Assembly: GCF_019038435.1 (NCBI RefSeq)
Contig: NZ_JAGPOX010000001.1
Location: 62,001-126,000 of the forward strand
From: Nocardia alni
GTDB taxonomy: Bacteria; Actinomycetota; Actinomycetes; Mycobacteriales; Mycobacteriaceae
Length of the DNA: 64,000 nt
Direction: 5' to 3'
How positions within the stretch are numbered: the first letter of the stretch is position 1; the number at the start of each line of letters is the position of its first letter. Made by a program: the position numbers and the translations under genes. This document shows positions 16,118 to 26,814 of this stretch, piece by piece. The notes beneath the pieces are model-generated. The model did not search any database. It was not told the DNA's origin and saw nothing but the letters and a program-made list of their open reading frames with translations.

Positions 16118-16527
16118 TATCCCCAGCCTTCCAGTGCGTTCACGGCCTCACGCCCGGGCGTGACCCGCTGTTCGTACGCCACGACGACATCGTGTCGGCT
16201 CGAGTTCCGAGGCGGCGTCAGTCGGTCGTGGTCGAGGCGGGCGCGGTGCGTCGTGGTCGCGACGGGCCGATGGTTTGGGTGACCGCCCACCTGATGAAGA
16301 TTGTCTTACAACTTTCACAGGTAATGCTAGGTCACATCACACTTGTCGGCAAGTATCTCCGACGTCGCCTGTATATCGTTTGACAATCTGAGTTGGTCAA
16401 CGGGCAGGATGACCGGCCGAGGGGTGGTCCCGCCGATACCAGGAAGCCCGGACCGACGGTACGAACGCCCCTGAATATCGCGCGTCGCGGTCGTCAGGAT
16501 CGAGTCATCCGATCCGAAGGAGTAGCC
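16118..16527. other. Divergent intergenic region with operator copy
   Basis: 410 bp between the decarboxylase-like gene and the quinone reductase. It holds the 25-bp operator candidate at 16421-16445 and an AT-rich stretch around 16300-16390 that could include promoters for both genes. No gene seen. Confidence 0.45.
16421..16445. promoter_or_regulatory. Candidate operator, copy 2
   Basis: Matches 12074-12098 at 23 of 25 positions and lies 82 bp upstream of the quinone reductase ATG. It is a plausible binding site for the XRE/MmyB-like regulator encoded at 11155-12042. Confidence 0.55.
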
Positions 16528-17304
16528 ATGAAGGTGTTCATCGTCCACGCCCACCCCGAACCCGCCTCGTTGAACGGTTCACTGACCGAGATAGCGGTGT
16601 CCACGCTGACCGAGGCCGGGCACGAGGTACGGGTCAGCGATCTGTACGCGATGGGCTGGAAGTCGGTCGTGGACGCGGACGATTTCGGCTCCGCGGCAAC
16701 GCATCCCCTGAAGATCGAACGAAATTCCGCGCGGGCCTTGGAATCCGGTCAGCTCGCCGCCGAAATCCTGGCCGAACAGGAGAAATTGCGATGGGCCGAC
16801 GCGGTCATCCTGCAATTCCCACTGTGGTGGTTCTCCATGCCCGCGATCCTCAAGGGCTGGGTGGATCGCGTGTTCAGCTACGGTTTCGGCTACGGCGTGG
16901 GCGAGCACAGCGACGTCAAATACGGTGAGCGCTACGGAGAAGGAACCCTGACGGGGAAGCGAGCCCTGGTCTCGGTGACCCTCGGCGGGAAGTATTCGCA
17001 CTACACCGACCGTGGCGTCAACGGTCCCATCGACGCCCTGCTGTTCCCCATCCAGCACGGCATCCTCTACTACCCGGGCATGACCATCCTGCCGCCGCAC
17101 GTCCTGTATGCGGCGAACCGCCTGACCCCCGAGGACTTTTCGATCGCCGCCAAGGCATGGCGCGAGCGCCTGCTCACCCTGGCGGACACCGACCCGATCC
17201 CGTATCGCTCCCAGAACGGCGGCGACTACGAGATCCCGTCCCTGCGTCTGCGCGCGGGTCTGGGATCAGCGGGCCAGAGCGGATTCGATCTGCACACGGC
17301 CTGA
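16528..17304 (+). CDS. NAD(P)H quinone oxidoreductase (flavodoxin-2 fold)
   Basis: A 258-residue FMN/FAD-dependent oxidoreductase of the MdaB/NQO type. The N-terminal FIVHAHPEPASLNGSL is the flavin phosphate-binding loop, and FPLWWFSMPAILKGWVDRVF is the family signature followed by the GFGYG loop. ATG 16528 follows GAAGGAG. It probably reduces quinones by two electrons in detoxification. MmyB-like regulators are often associated with such oxidoreductases, and the shared operator motif supports control by the regulator at 11155. Confidence 0.9.
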   Translation: MKVFIVHAHPEPASLNGSLTEIAVSTLTEAGHEVRVSDLYAMGWKSVVDADDFGSAATHPLKIERNSARALESGQLAAEILAEQEKLRWADAVILQFPLWWFSMPAILKGWVDRVFSYGFGYGVGEHSDVKYGERYGEGTLTGKRALVSVTLGGKYSHYTDRGVNGPIDALLFPIQHGILYYPGMTILPPHVLYAANRLTPEDFSIAAKAWRERLLTLADTDPIPYRSQNGGDYEIPSLRLRAGLGSAGQSGFDLHTA

Positions 17305-17467
17305 GTCGAGGCGCCGACCGCCCCTCGGCGAGCAGCGGACCATCTGTCTGAGATACCAGACTGAAACGGTGATCCGGGACTCGTTTCGGGGCAGCCGAGC
17401 GGTTCCAATGGGTTCATGACGCGATTCGGACTCATCCCGACGCCACCCCGTGGAGAGGTATCCGACC

Positions 17468-19117
17468 ATGTCCCGAACCGTTCGACCGGCGACCGGCACC
17501 GTCTTGTCGGCCCGCACCTGGCAGACCGAGGCGGCCGTGCGCATGCTGCACAACAACCTGCATCCCGACGTGGCCGAGCGCCCGGAGGACCTGGTCGTCT
17601 ACGGCGGCACCGGGAAGGCGGCCCGGGACTGGGCCAGCTTCGATGCGATCACCCGCACCCTGAACGATCTCGAGGCCGACGAGACCCTGCTGGTCCAGTC
17701 CGGTAAGCCGGTCGGTGTGCTGCGCACACACGAATGGGCGCCGCGCGTGCTGATCGCCAACTCGAATCTCGTGGGGGACTGGGCGAATTGGCCGGAGTTC
17801 CGGCGGCTGGAGGCGGCGGGGCTGACGATGTACGGCCAGATGACCGCGGGGTCCTGGATCTACATCGGCACCCAGGGCATCCTGCAGGGTACCTACGAGA
17901 CCTTCGGGGCCGTCGCGGCCAAACGCTTCGACGGGACACTGGCCGGAACCCTTACCGTCACAGCAGGTTTGGGCGGTATGGGTGGCGCACAGCCGCTCGC
18001 GGTCACCATGAACGACGGCGTCGCGCTGTGCATCGACTGCGATCCGCACCGGGCCCGGCGCCGCGTGCGGACCCGCTATCTGGACGAGGTCGCCACCGAT
18101 CTGGACGACGCCGTCGCTCGCGTGCTGGCCGCCAAGTCCGAGCGCCGCCCGCTGTCGGTCGGCCTGGTCGGCAACGCCGCGGAGGTGCTGCCCGAGTTAC
18201 TGCGCCGCGAGGTGCCGGTCGACATCGTCACCGATCAGACCTCGGCGCATGATCCGCTGTCCTACCTGCCGATCGGCGTCGAGCTCGAGCGGTGGCACGA
18301 GTACGCCGCCGCCGAGCCCGAGGAGTTCACCCGGCGCGCCCGGGAGTCCATGCGCGCGCACGTCGAGGCGATGGTGGGCTTCCTGGACCGCGGCGCCGAG
18401 GTCTTCGACTACGGCAACTCCCTCCGCGGCGAGGCCGAACTGGCCGGTTACGAGCGCGCGTTCGACTTTCCGGGCTTCGTCCCCGCGTATATCCGCCCGC
18501 TGTTCTGCGAGGGCAGGGGGCCGTTCCGCTGGGCCGCGCTCTCGGGTGATCCGGCCGATATCGCCGCCACCGACCGCGCCATCCTGGAGCTGTTCCCAGG
18601 GAACGAGGGACTGGCCCGCTGGATCACGATGGCGGGGGAGAAGGTCGAATTCCAGGGGCTGCCCGCGCGTATCTGCTGGCTCGGCTACGGCGAGCGGCAC
18701 CGGGCGGGCCTGCGGTTCAACGAGATGGTCGCCAGTGGCGAGCTGTCCGCGCCCATCGTGATCGGGCGCGACCACCTGGACTGCGGTTCGGTGGCCTCCC
18801 CGTACCGCGAGACCGAGGCCATGGCCGACGGCTCGGACGCCATCGCCGATTGGCCGCTGCTCAATGCCTTGGTCAACACCGCCTCCGGTGCGACCTGGGT
18901 GTCCATCCACCACGGCGGCGGCGTCGGTATCGGCCGGTCCATCCACGCCGGTCAGGTATGCGTGGCCGACGGCACCGAACTGGCCGCGCAGAAGATCGAG
19001 CGGGTGCTCACCAACGATCCGGGCATGGGCGTGCTGCGACACGTCGATGCCGGCTATCCGGCGGCGGACGAGGTGGCGCGTGAGCACGGCGTGCGCATCC
19101 CGATGTGGGATGAGTAG
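17468..19117 (+). CDS. hutU: Urocanate hydratase
   Basis: A 549-residue urocanase that converts urocanate to imidazolonepropionate with tightly bound NAD+. Recognisable parts are the start [20 protein letters not shown] then [40 protein letters not shown], the NAD-binding [14 protein letters not shown], and the C-terminal [18 protein letters not shown] 17468 has GAGAGG upstream. First gene of a hutU-hutF-hutI operon. Length is normal. Confidence 0.97.
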   Translation: MSRTVRPATGTVLSARTWQTEAAVRMLHNNLHPDVAERPEDLVVYGGTGKAARDWASFDAITRTLNDLEADETLLVQSGKPVGVLRTHEWAPRVLIANSNLVGDWANWPEFRRLEAAGLTMYGQMTAGSWIYIGTQGILQGTYETFGAVAAKRFDGTLAGTLTVTAGLGGMGGAQPLAVTMNDGVALCIDCDPHRARRRVRTRYLDEVATDLDDAVARVLAAKSERRPLSVGLVGNAAEVLPELLRREVPVDIVTDQTSAHDPLSYLPIGVELERWHEYAAAEPEEFTRRARESMRAHVEAMVGFLDRGAEVFDYGNSLRGEAELAGYERAFDFPGFVPAYIRPLFCEGRGPFRWAALSGDPADIAATDRAILELFPGNEGLARWITMAGEKVEFQGLPARICWLGYGERHRAGLRFNEMVASGELSAPIVIGRDHLDCGSVASPYRETEAMADGSDAIADWPLLNALVNTASGATWVSIHHGGGVGIGRSIHAGQVCVADGTELAAQKIERVLTNDPGMGVLRHVDAGYPAADEVAREHGVRIPMWDE

Positions 19118-19209
19118 TCCATGACCAGCACCGCTCGCGGTGGGCAGCAGCGCACGGTCGATTCCAGCCACAAGCGCGCCGGGGATATACGAATTGGAAA
19201 GGGCCCAGT

Positions 19210-20505
19210 ATGAGTACCTACTGGGCTCGCCGGGCCTGGCTGCCCGACGGCGTCGCGGAGCATGTACGCATCGAGATCTCCCACGCGGTCATCACCGCGG
19301 TGTCCCGCGATGAGAAGCCGAGTGGCACAGCACTTTCCGGAACGATCGTGCCCGGCTTCGCGAATACCCACTCGCATGCCTTCCATCGTGCGCTGCGCGG
19401 GCGTACACACGACGACCGGGGAAGTTTCTGGACCTGGCGTGAGCGGATGTACGCGGTCGCGGGGCGGTTACAGCCCGACTCGTACTACCGTCTGGCGCGC
19501 GCGGTCTACGCGGAGATGGTGCTGGCCGGGTACACCAGCGTCGCCGAATTCCACTATCTGCATCATCCGGCCCGTGGCCGGCGGTACGCCGATCCGAACG
19601 AGTTCTCCTGCGCGCTGGTCGCGGCGGCCGCCGACGCTGGTATCCGCCTGACACTGCTCGATACCTGCTATGTGGCAGGTGGTTTCGGTAAACCGACCGA
19701 GGGCGTGCAGGGCCGGTTCGACGATGGTGACGCCGAGGCATGGGCGCAGCGGTTCGAATCCTTCCGTCCCGCAGGTGAACTGGCGAGAGTGGGTGTCGCG
19801 GTGCATTCGGTGCGCGCGGTGCCGGCCGAGCAACTGCCCGTCGTGGTGCGGACGGCGTCGGGTAGGCCACTGCACGTGCATCTTTCGGAGCAGCTCGAGG
19901 AGAACGAGGAATGCCTCGCGTACTACGGCCGCACCCCGACCGAGCTGCTGCACGAGGCCGATGCGCTCACCCCCGACACCGTCGCCGTCCATGCCACCCA
20001 TCTGACCGGCACGGATATCGCGGCATTGACCGGAAGCTGGGCGTCGTTCTGCCCGAGCACCGAGGCCGACCTGGGCGACGGCATCGGCCCGGCCCGGGGT
20101 CTGGCCGACGCCGGGGTGCGGCTGTGCCTGGGCAGCGACGGACAGTCGGTCGTCGATCCCTGGTTCGAGGCGCGGGCGCTGGAACTGCACGAGCGCCTGG
20201 CCAGCGGGCAGCGCGGGCGGTTCGACGCCGCCGAGATCATGGCCGCGGCCGCCGCGCACGGTGCGTCGGGCTGGCCCGGTCTCGGCTCGATCGCGGTCGG
20301 GCAGGGCGCCGACCTGGTGCATGTGAATCCGGATTCGGTGCGCACGGCCGGGGCCGACGGCCCCGGCATCCTGTTCGCCGCCACCGCCGCCGACGTCACC
20401 GATGTGATGGTGGCCGGGCGGTGGCGGGTGCGCGACGGCGTCCACACCGGCGTTCCCGAGGTCGCTCGGGAGCTGAACACCGAGATCGGAGCGCTATGGC
20501 AATGA
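19210..20505 (+). CDS. hutF: Formimidoylglutamate deiminase
   Basis: A 431-residue amidohydrolase converting N-formimidoyl-L-glutamate to N-formyl-L-glutamate and ammonia. The metal-binding [11 protein letters not shown], the AEFHYLHH strand, [24 protein letters not shown] and the D in [13 protein letters not shown] identify the HutF branch of the amidohydrolases. It overlaps the hutI start by up to 10 bp, implying translational coupling. Its presence shows that the five-step histidine pathway is used rather than the formiminoglutamase route. Confidence 0.95.
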   Translation: MSTYWARRAWLPDGVAEHVRIEISHAVITAVSRDEKPSGTALSGTIVPGFANTHSHAFHRALRGRTHDDRGSFWTWRERMYAVAGRLQPDSYYRLARAVYAEMVLAGYTSVAEFHYLHHPARGRRYADPNEFSCALVAAAADAGIRLTLLDTCYVAGGFGKPTEGVQGRFDDGDAEAWAQRFESFRPAGELARVGVAVHSVRAVPAEQLPVVVRTASGRPLHVHLSEQLEENEECLAYYGRTPTELLHEADALTPDTVAVHATHLTGTDIAALTGSWASFCPSTEADLGDGIGPARGLADAGVRLCLGSDGQSVVDPWFEARALELHERLASGQRGRFDAAEIMAAAAAHGASGWPGLGSIAVGQGADLVHVNPDSVRTAGADGPGILFAATAADVTDVMVAGRWRVRDGVHTGVPEVARELNTEIGALWQ

Positions 20506-21674
20506 CCGCGGCCGCCACACTGATCACCGGGATCGGTGAATTGACCACGAACACCGACGAATTCGATGTGCAGCGCGATGCCGCGGTGGTGATCGCGGGC
20601 GATAGGGTGCGCTGGATCGGCCCCGCCGCCGACGCGCCGGATGCCGATCGCCGCGTCGACGTCGAGGGCCGTGCCGTCCTGCCCGGCTGGGTCGACAGCC
20701 ACACCCATCTGGTGTTCGCCGGAGACCGCACCGCCGAATTCTCCGCGCGCATGGCCGGTCGCGCGTATTCGGCGGGCGGTATCCGCACCACCGTCGAGGC
20801 CACCCGTGCGGCCACCGACGACACACTGGCGGTGAATCTGCGCCGGTTGCGCACCGAGGCGCTGCGCCAGGGCACCACATATCTGGAGACCAAGACCGGG
20901 TACGGCCTGACCGTCGAAGACGAGAAGCGCTGTGCCGCAATCGCCGCCGCGGTCGCCGACGAGGTCACCTTTCTCGGTGCGCACGTGGTCCCAGCCGAAC
21001 TGGCCGCCGACGAGTACGTGGACCTGGTATGCGGGCCGATGCTGGACGCGGTCGCCGACAGCGTCGGCTGGATCGACGTGTTCTGCGAAACGGGCGCCTT
21101 CGACGCCGACCAGTCCGCCCGGGTGCTCGCCGCCGGGCGTGCCCGTGGCCTGGGCCTGCGCGTACACGGCAACCAACTCGCCGCGGGCCCCGGCGTGCGA
21201 TTGGCCGTCGACCACGGCGCGGCCAGCGTCGACCACTGCACTCACCTGTCCGACGACGACATCGAGGCGCTGGCGGCCTCGCGGACCGTCGCGACCCTCC
21301 TCCCGGCCTGCGACCTGTCCACCCGGCAGCCCCCGGCCCCCGCGCGCCGCCTCCTGTCCGCCGGCGCCCGAATCGCCCTGGCCACCAACGCGAATCCCGG
21401 CAGCTCCTACACCACCTCGATGGCCTATTGCATAGCCACCGCAGTCCTGCGGATGAACCTCTCGGTGGACGAGGCGATCCGCGCCGCGACCCTCGGCGGC
21501 GCCCTGGCCCTGGGCCACGACCCGTCCGCCGACGGCGCGGTCGGCGTCCTGCGCCCCGGCTCCCGAGCCGACCTGCACATCCTGGACGCCCCCTCCACCA
21601 CCCACCTGGCCTACCGCCCCGGCGTCCCCCTGACCTGGGCCGTCTGGCGCCGAGGTGAACAGGTCTCGTTTTGA
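20496..21674 (+). CDS. hutI: Imidazolonepropionase
   Basis: A 392-residue amidohydrolase opening 4-imidazolone-5-propionate to formimidoylglutamate. Metal and substrate motifs are [51 protein letters not shown] and the late Asn-rich ATNANPGSS. Start ATG 20496 or 20502; the second gives a 4-bp ATGA overlap with hutF. Last gene of the operon. hutH and hutG are not in this window. Confidence 0.96.
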   Translation: MAMTAAATLITGIGELTTNTDEFDVQRDAAVVIAGDRVRWIGPAADAPDADRRVDVEGRAVLPGWVDSHTHLVFAGDRTAEFSARMAGRAYSAGGIRTTVEATRAATDDTLAVNLRRLRTEALRQGTTYLETKTGYGLTVEDEKRCAAIAAAVADEVTFLGAHVVPAELAADEYVDLVCGPMLDAVADSVGWIDVFCETGAFDADQSARVLAAGRARGLGLRVHGNQLAAGPGVRLAVDHGAASVDHCTHLSDDDIEALAASRTVATLLPACDLSTRQPPAPARRLLSAGARIALATNANPGSSYTTSMAYCIATAVLRMNLSVDEAIRAATLGGALALGHDPSADGAVGVLRPGSRADLHILDAPSTTHLAYRPGVPLTWAVWRRGEQVSF

Positions 21675-21738
21675 CCCGGCCCCAGCTCGAGGGGTACCGT
21701 CTTCACGGTCGTTCGCATCGGCGGCGACAACAGTGCCC

Positions 21739-21811
21739 GGGGCCTTAGCTCAATTGGCAGAGCACTGCCTTTGCAAGGCAGGGGTTAGGGGTTCGATTCC
21801 CCTAGGCTCCA
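21739..21811 (+). tRNA. alaT: tRNA-Ala (anticodon TGC)
   Basis: A 73-nt cloverleaf with acceptor GGGGCCT/AGGCTCC (one G-T pair) and discriminator A. The anticodon stem CTGCC/GGCAG encloses TTTGCAA, anticodon TGC. In M. tuberculosis alaT directly follows ileT; here about 17 kb separate them. Confidence 0.97.
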
Positions 21812-21817
21812 CAGAAT

Positions 21818-21852
21818 GGCGCAGCCGCAGGTCAACGGCTTGCGGCTGCGCC
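21818..21852 (+). terminator. Terminator after tRNA-Ala
   Basis: Perfect 12-bp arms GGCGCAGCCGCA (21818-21829) and TGCGGCTGCGCC (21841-21852). It overlaps the 3' end of the converging XRE gene and can serve both. Confidence 0.65.
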
Positions 21853-22800
21853 GTGTTCAGCGCGCGGCGCTCGATATGAGGCGAATCCGTCGGCGCTGTC
21901 ATCGATTTCGATCACCGGCCGGTGCGAGAACACGGGGGCGGCGCTGTGGTTGCTGTCCGAAATGGACTGCGCGAGTAGCTCGAGCGTGTTCTGCGAGTTC
22001 GAGTCCTGTGTCGTGGTGACGACGACCACGGACTGCTTCGGCGAACGGGCAGGCACGAGAATTTGCTGAGTGACCGTGAGCGCGCCGACCAGTGGATGAC
22101 GTAGCTCGTACGCGTCTGCTTCGCACGGCTTGACCCGATGATCACCCCATAGCGCCACGAATTCCGGGCTGCGCATGGAAAGCTCCCCGACCAGCGACGC
22201 CAACAGGGCGTCTTCGGGGTACCGTCCCGCGACCAGCCGCAGGTTGCCCACGACGGCGCGCGCTTTACGTTGCCAGTCGGCGTAGAGGTCGCGAGTGTGC
22301 GGGTCGAGGATCAGCATCCGAGCCAGGTTCGGCCGGTCCCCGGGCCGGTCCGGCGCGGTGCGATCGATGTGCCCGGCCAGCAGCGCATGCCCCAGTTCGT
22401 TCCAGGCCAGCACATCGGTCCGCTGGCCCAGGACGAGCGCGGGCGCCGTCCCGAACGCGCGCATCAGGTCACGGGTCATGGGGCTCAGCCGTTCCGGCGG
22501 CGGCGGGCGCCGGGGACGCGGGCGCTGGGTGGCGAGCTCGTGGAGGTGTTCGCGCTCGTGCTCATCGAGCCGCAGGGCTCCGGCGAGGGCGTCGAGGATA
22601 GCGCCGGAGGCGTTGACCGACTGCCCTTGTTCCAGGCGCGTGTAGTAGGAAACGCTGACCCCCGCCAGCTGCGCGAGCTCCTCCCGGCGCAGCCCCGCAA
22701 CGCGCCGTCGTTCATGCAGTGCGGGTAGGTCTACGTCCTCGGGACGCAGGCGGGCGCGCCGTGCGCGAAGGAACTCACCCAGCTGGCCAGGAACACCCAT
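21832..22800 (-). CDS. XRE-family regulator, MmyB-like (second copy)
   Basis: A 322-residue regulator with the HTH RRRVAGLRREELAQLAGVSV then SYYTRLEQGQSVNAS. The MmyB-like ligand domain carries RPNLARMLILDPHTRDLYAD and HPLVGALTVTQQILVPA. It is clearly paralogous to the regulator at 11155 but lacks its operator motif upstream. It is divergent from the metallo-hydrolase/esterase pair, its likely targets. Confidence 0.88.
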   Translation of the reverse strand: MGVPGQLGEFLRARRARLRPEDVDLPALHERRRVAGLRREELAQLAGVSVSYYTRLEQGQSVNASGAILDALAGALRLDEHEREHLHELATQRPRPRRPPPPERLSPMTRDLMRAFGTAPALVLGQRTDVLAWNELGHALLAGHIDRTAPDRPGDRPNLARMLILDPHTRDLYADWQRKARAVVGNLRLVAGRYPEDALLASLVGELSMRSPEFVALWGDHRVKPCEADAYELRHPLVGALTVTQQILVPARSPKQSVVVVTTTQDSNSQNTLELLAQSISDSNHSAAPVFSHRPVIEIDDSADGFASYRAPRAEHGAAASR

Positions 22801-22925
22801 ACCCCCAGTATGCGTGGCCTCCGGCCGACCAGCCTGCCCCTGCCGGAGGTAGGCAAACGCGGGACTGGTCGCGCCCGGCCGGCGACTGCAAGCTGGTCGG
22901 CACCAGCGAGAATCACGGAGCGGAC

Positions 22926-23837
22926 ATGGATGAAATTGTGCTGGGTGATGTCACGATCACCCGGATCACCGAATACTTCGGTTCGGTGGAGATGTCACCG
23001 GACGTCTTCTTTCCCGACAGCCCCGCCGAAGCGTGGCACGAGCACGAGCACTGGCTCGCGCCCGACTTCCTCGACCCGGCGAGCAACGTCTGCGTCTCGG
23101 CCATCCAGACGTGGCTGCTGCGCAGTGCGGGTGCGACCATCCTGGTCGACACCGGTGTCGGTAACCACAAGGAACGTCCGTACTCACCGGTGTGGAGCCA
23201 TCTGAACACCGGCTTCCTGGACGAGCTCGGGCGCGCGGGGGTCCGGCCGCAGGACGTCGACCTGGTGATCAACACACACCTGCATGTGGACCACGTCGGC
23301 TGGAACACCCGTCTCGACGACCGTACATGGGTGCCGACGTTCCCCAATGCCACCTACCTGATGCCACGGCTCGACTTCGACTTCTGGAACCCCGCGAACG
23401 GTCATCAGCCGAACCTGGGCCGCGGCAATCAGAACGTGTTCGAGGACAGCGTCGCGCCGGTGCACGAGGCCGGTCGCACGTTGCTGTGGGAGGACAGCTA
23501 CCGGATCGACGCGAACCTGACGCTGGACCTGGCGCCGGGGCACACCCCCGGTTCGTCCGTGCTCACCCTCGAATCGGGTACGGACCGCGCGCTGTTCGTC
23601 GGCGATCTGCTGCACACCGCCCTGCAGTTCGTCGAACCCGACACCAACAGCTGTTTCTGTGAGGATCCCGTGCTCGCCAGGGCCACTCGCAGGCGTCTGC
23701 TCACCCGGGCGGCCGAGGAGAACGCGCTGGTCCTGCCCGCACACCTCGGCGGGCACGGCGGCGCCGAGGTCGTCCGAGAGGGCGACCGGTTCGCCATCAA
23801 GCAGTGGGCGCCTTTCGCCCGCCTGCGGGCCGAATAA
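22926..23837 (+). CDS. Metallo-beta-lactamase-fold hydrolase
   Basis: A 303-residue protein. The zinc-binding motif INTHLHVDHVGWNT is the HxHxDH signature. The further His in LAPGHTPGSSVLTL, the Asp in LFVGDLLH and the His in LVLPAHLGGHGG complete the binuclear site. Upstream of the motif, VSAIQTWLLRSAGATILVDT is typical of quorum-lactonase-like and related hydrolases. ATG 22926 with GGAG upstream. It is followed after 13 bp by a carboxylesterase; together they may hydrolyse a lactone or ester compound. Substrate not predictable. Confidence 0.88.
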   Translation: MDEIVLGDVTITRITEYFGSVEMSPDVFFPDSPAEAWHEHEHWLAPDFLDPASNVCVSAIQTWLLRSAGATILVDTGVGNHKERPYSPVWSHLNTGFLDELGRAGVRPQDVDLVINTHLHVDHVGWNTRLDDRTWVPTFPNATYLMPRLDFDFWNPANGHQPNLGRGNQNVFEDSVAPVHEAGRTLLWEDSYRIDANLTLDLAPGHTPGSSVLTLESGTDRALFVGDLLHTALQFVEPDTNSCFCEDPVLARATRRRLLTRAAEENALVLPAHLGGHGGAEVVREGDRFAIKQWAPFARLRAE

Positions 23838-23850
23838 CAGGAGAGAACGA

Positions 23851-25272
23851 GTGTCCAACCCGATCGTCACCACCTCCGGGGGCGCCGTCCGCGGCGGTAT
23901 CGCCGGCGCCGCGCACGTCTTCCTCGACATCCCCTACGCCGCCCCGCCGACGGGCGCGGCCAGATTCACCGCGCCCTCGCCGCACGAACCATGGCGGGAC
24001 GTGCGGGACGCGATGCGGCCCGGCCCCACTGCGCCGCAGCCGCGCCGCGACGGTTTCGGAGCCCTGGACATGTCGGCCTACTTCGGGCCCGGCTGGATAC
24101 CGGGCCAGGACTACCTGACGGTCAGCGTGTGGGCCCCGCCAGGGGCCGAGAACAGCCCGGTGATGGTCTTCGTGCACGGCGGCGGATTCATGACCGGCTC
24201 CACCCGCGCGCCGCTCTACGACGGAACGGCCTTCGCCCGGGACGGTGTGGTGCTGGTGACCGTCAACTACCGGCTGGGCATCGCCGGGTTCCTCGACCTG
24301 CCCGGCGCGCCCCCCAACCGCGGGCTGCTCGACATCGTGGCCGCGCTGCGCTGGGTGCGGAACAACATCGAGGCCTTCGGCGGCGATCCGGGCAAAGTCA
24401 CGCTGTTCGGCCAGTCCGCGGGGGCGACGATCGCGGGCGGGGTGCTTGTCACCCCCGGCGCCGCGGGCCTGTTCCAGCGCGTCATCATGCAGAGCGGTAG
24501 CGGACTCGGCGCGTTTTCCCCGGAGCAGGCCGCACGCGTCACGCACGCGGCGGCCGATGCGCTCGGCATCGAGGCGACCGTCGCCGAGTTCGCCGAGGTG
24601 CCGGACGAGCATCTGGTCGACGTCCTCCCGAAACTGGGCGGTCTGGACCTGCGGACAGGCAATCGGTTCGATCCGCTGCTCGGGTTGAGCGCGTTCAGTC
24701 TGGTGCTCGAGCGGCAGCCGGCCGATGCCGTGGCCGCCGGCGCGGGCGCCGACGTCGCGCTGATCGTCGGCACGAACACCGACGAAGGCAATCTGTACCT
24801 CGCGCCGCAGGGCGACCTGACGACCTCGACCATCCGAGATGTGCACGACACCGCGGCCCGAGTGCACACCGATCCGGCGGAGTTGGTGGCGCGATATCGT
24901 GCGCGGCATCCACACGTGACGGCGGGTGAGTTGCGCTCGGAGATCATGGGTGACGCCCTGTTCGGCGCCGGGTCCCGCCGCCTCGCCGAGGCGCATGCGA
25001 CACACGGGACGGCCGCGACCTATACGTACGAGTTCGCATGGCGATCGGCTGCGGTAGACGGCCGGCTCGGCGCGGCGCACACCATGGAACTGCCGTTCGT
25101 ATTCGACCGCCTGGACCTTCCCGAACTGCTCGGCCCCCGCGGCCTGCTCGGCCCGGCAGCACCGCCGGCCGCGCTCGCCACGCACATGCACGCGGCCTGG
25201 GTCGGCTTCGCGCGGACCGGCGCACCCGGCTGGGCATCGTCGCGGACCCACCGTTTCACCGGGCGGGAGTGA
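23851..25272 (+). CDS. Type-B carboxylesterase
   Basis: A 473-residue alpha/beta hydrolase from GTG 23851 (GAGAG upstream). The oxyanion-hole motif FVHGGGFMTGS and the nucleophile elbow LFGQSAGATIAGG (Ser) are clear. The acid lies in the TNTDEGN region and the His near HTMELPFVFD. The N-terminal TTSGGAVRGGIAGAAHVFLD is the family start. It is somewhat short at the C-terminus compared with 500-residue relatives. Probably an operon with the upstream metallo-hydrolase. Confidence 0.9.
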   Translation: MSNPIVTTSGGAVRGGIAGAAHVFLDIPYAAPPTGAARFTAPSPHEPWRDVRDAMRPGPTAPQPRRDGFGALDMSAYFGPGWIPGQDYLTVSVWAPPGAENSPVMVFVHGGGFMTGSTRAPLYDGTAFARDGVVLVTVNYRLGIAGFLDLPGAPPNRGLLDIVAALRWVRNNIEAFGGDPGKVTLFGQSAGATIAGGVLVTPGAAGLFQRVIMQSGSGLGAFSPEQAARVTHAAADALGIEATVAEFAEVPDEHLVDVLPKLGGLDLRTGNRFDPLLGLSAFSLVLERQPADAVAAGAGADVALIVGTNTDEGNLYLAPQGDLTTSTIRDVHDTAARVHTDPAELVARYRARHPHVTAGELRSEIMGDALFGAGSRRLAEAHATHGTAATYTYEFAWRSAAVDGRLGAAHTMELPFVFDRLDLPELLGPRGLLGPAAPPAALATHMHAAWVGFARTGAPGWASSRTHRFTGRE

Positions 25273-25320
25273 TTACCGGACCGCCACTGAATACGGTCGT
25301 GAGCGCATACGCTGACGGTC

Positions 25321-26799
25321 GTGGAATTGCTGGTTGGCATTGATCTCGGCACGGGGAGTAGCAAGGGGGTTCTGGTTCGGGCCGATGGGGTTGTGGTGGC
25401 CGAGCATCAGGTGGCGCACGAGATATCGTTGCCGCGGCCGGGGTGGGCGGAGGTCGACGCGGTCGGGATGTGGTGGGACGAGGTGTGCCTGATCAGCCGG
25501 GCGCTCGTCGATGCCGCGCCTCGCGGGTCGCGTATAGCCGGGGTGTGTGTCAGTGGCGTGGGCCCGTGCCTGGTGCTGTGTGACGAACACGACGATCCGG
25601 TGCGGCCGGCGATCCTGTACGGCATCGACACCCGGGCCTCGGCCGAGATCGCCGATTTCACCGCGGAATTCGGCGCCGCGGAGATTCTTCGGCGGGCGGG
25701 CAAATCGCTGTCCAGCCAGGCGGTCGGGCCCAAGATCGAATGGGTGCGCCGGCACGAGCCCGAGGCCATGGCCCGGGCGCGCCGCTGGTACGGCTCGAAC
25801 TCCTTCGTCGTGGCCAAGCTGACCGGTGAATACGTGCAGGACCACCACACGGCCAGTCAGTGCGATCCGCTGTACGCGATCCGCGATTTCGATTGGAACG
25901 CCGACTGGGCCGGGCGAATCCTGGGCGAGCTTGCGCTGCCCCGGCTGGCGTGGCCCGGCGAGGTGGTCGGCACGGTCACCGCCGAGGCGGCCGATCGGAC
26001 GGGGATCGCGGCCGGTACTCCCGTGGTGGCCGGAACGGTGGATGCCTACGCCGAGGCGTTCAGCGTCGGGGTGCGCAACCCCGGCGATCTCATGCTGATG
26101 TACGGCTCGACGATGTTCCTGGTGCAGGTACTGGACAAGTTCCACACCAACTCGGCACTGTGGACGACCACGGGCGTCGAGGCCGGTACGTACGCCCTCG
26201 CGGCGGGCACCTCGACCGCGGGGAGCCTGGCCCAGTGGCTGCAGAAGATCACCGGCGGTGCGCCGTTCGACGAATTGACGGCCGAGGCGCTGGCTGTGCC
26301 GCCGGGATCCGAGGGGCTGGTGGTGCTGCCCTATCTGGCGGGTGAGCGGACCCCGGTATTCGATCCCGACGCGCGCGGGGTGGTCGCGGGGCTGACCCTG
26401 CGGCACGGGCGCGGACATCTGTTCCGGGCCGCGTACGAGGGGATCTCCTTCGGCATCCGGCAGATCCTGGAGATGTTCGATGATGCCGACTCGCCGGTCG
26501 TGCGGGCGGTGGGGGTCGGCGGCGGACTGCGCAGCCCGGTCTGGGCGCAGGCGCTCAGCGACATCACGGGGCTGACCCAGTTGGTGCCCGAGCAGGCCAT
26601 CGGCGCCAGCTACGGTGATGCGCTGCTGTCGGCAATCGGCGTGGGATTGGTTGCGCCCGAAACGGATTGGGCGCGCATCGACCGGGAGGTGCCGCCGGAC
26701 CCGGCCAATCGCGAGCGCTACGACGCGCTGTACGAAACCTGGCTGCAGCTGTACCCCGCGACCCGCGAACAGGTGCATCGACTGGCGGAATTCGGCTGA
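25321..26799 (+). CDS. FGGY-family carbohydrate kinase (xylulokinase-like)
   Basis: A 492-residue sugar kinase. The N-terminal LLVGIDLGTGSSKGVLVRAD is the phosphate-1 ATP loop. The C-terminal FGGY signature region is FRAAYEGISFGIRQILEMF with VGVGGGLRSPVWAQALSDIT, and the catalytic Asp lies in VAGTVDAYAEA. GTG 25321. No isomerase or sugar transporter lies next to it, so the substrate (xylulose, ribulose or another polyol) is open. Confidence 0.88.
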   Translation: MELLVGIDLGTGSSKGVLVRADGVVVAEHQVAHEISLPRPGWAEVDAVGMWWDEVCLISRALVDAAPRGSRIAGVCVSGVGPCLVLCDEHDDPVRPAILYGIDTRASAEIADFTAEFGAAEILRRAGKSLSSQAVGPKIEWVRRHEPEAMARARRWYGSNSFVVAKLTGEYVQDHHTASQCDPLYAIRDFDWNADWAGRILGELALPRLAWPGEVVGTVTAEAADRTGIAAGTPVVAGTVDAYAEAFSVGVRNPGDLMLMYGSTMFLVQVLDKFHTNSALWTTTGVEAGTYALAAGTSTAGSLAQWLQKITGGAPFDELTAEALAVPPGSEGLVVLPYLAGERTPVFDPDARGVVAGLTLRHGRGHLFRAAYEGISFGIRQILEMFDDADSPVVRAVGVGGGLRSPVWAQALSDITGLTQLVPEQAIGASYGDALLSAIGVGLVAPETDWARIDREVPPDPANRERYDALYETWLQLYPATREQVHRLAEFG

Positions 26800-26814
26800 C
26801 CGGCCGCCCGGCCG

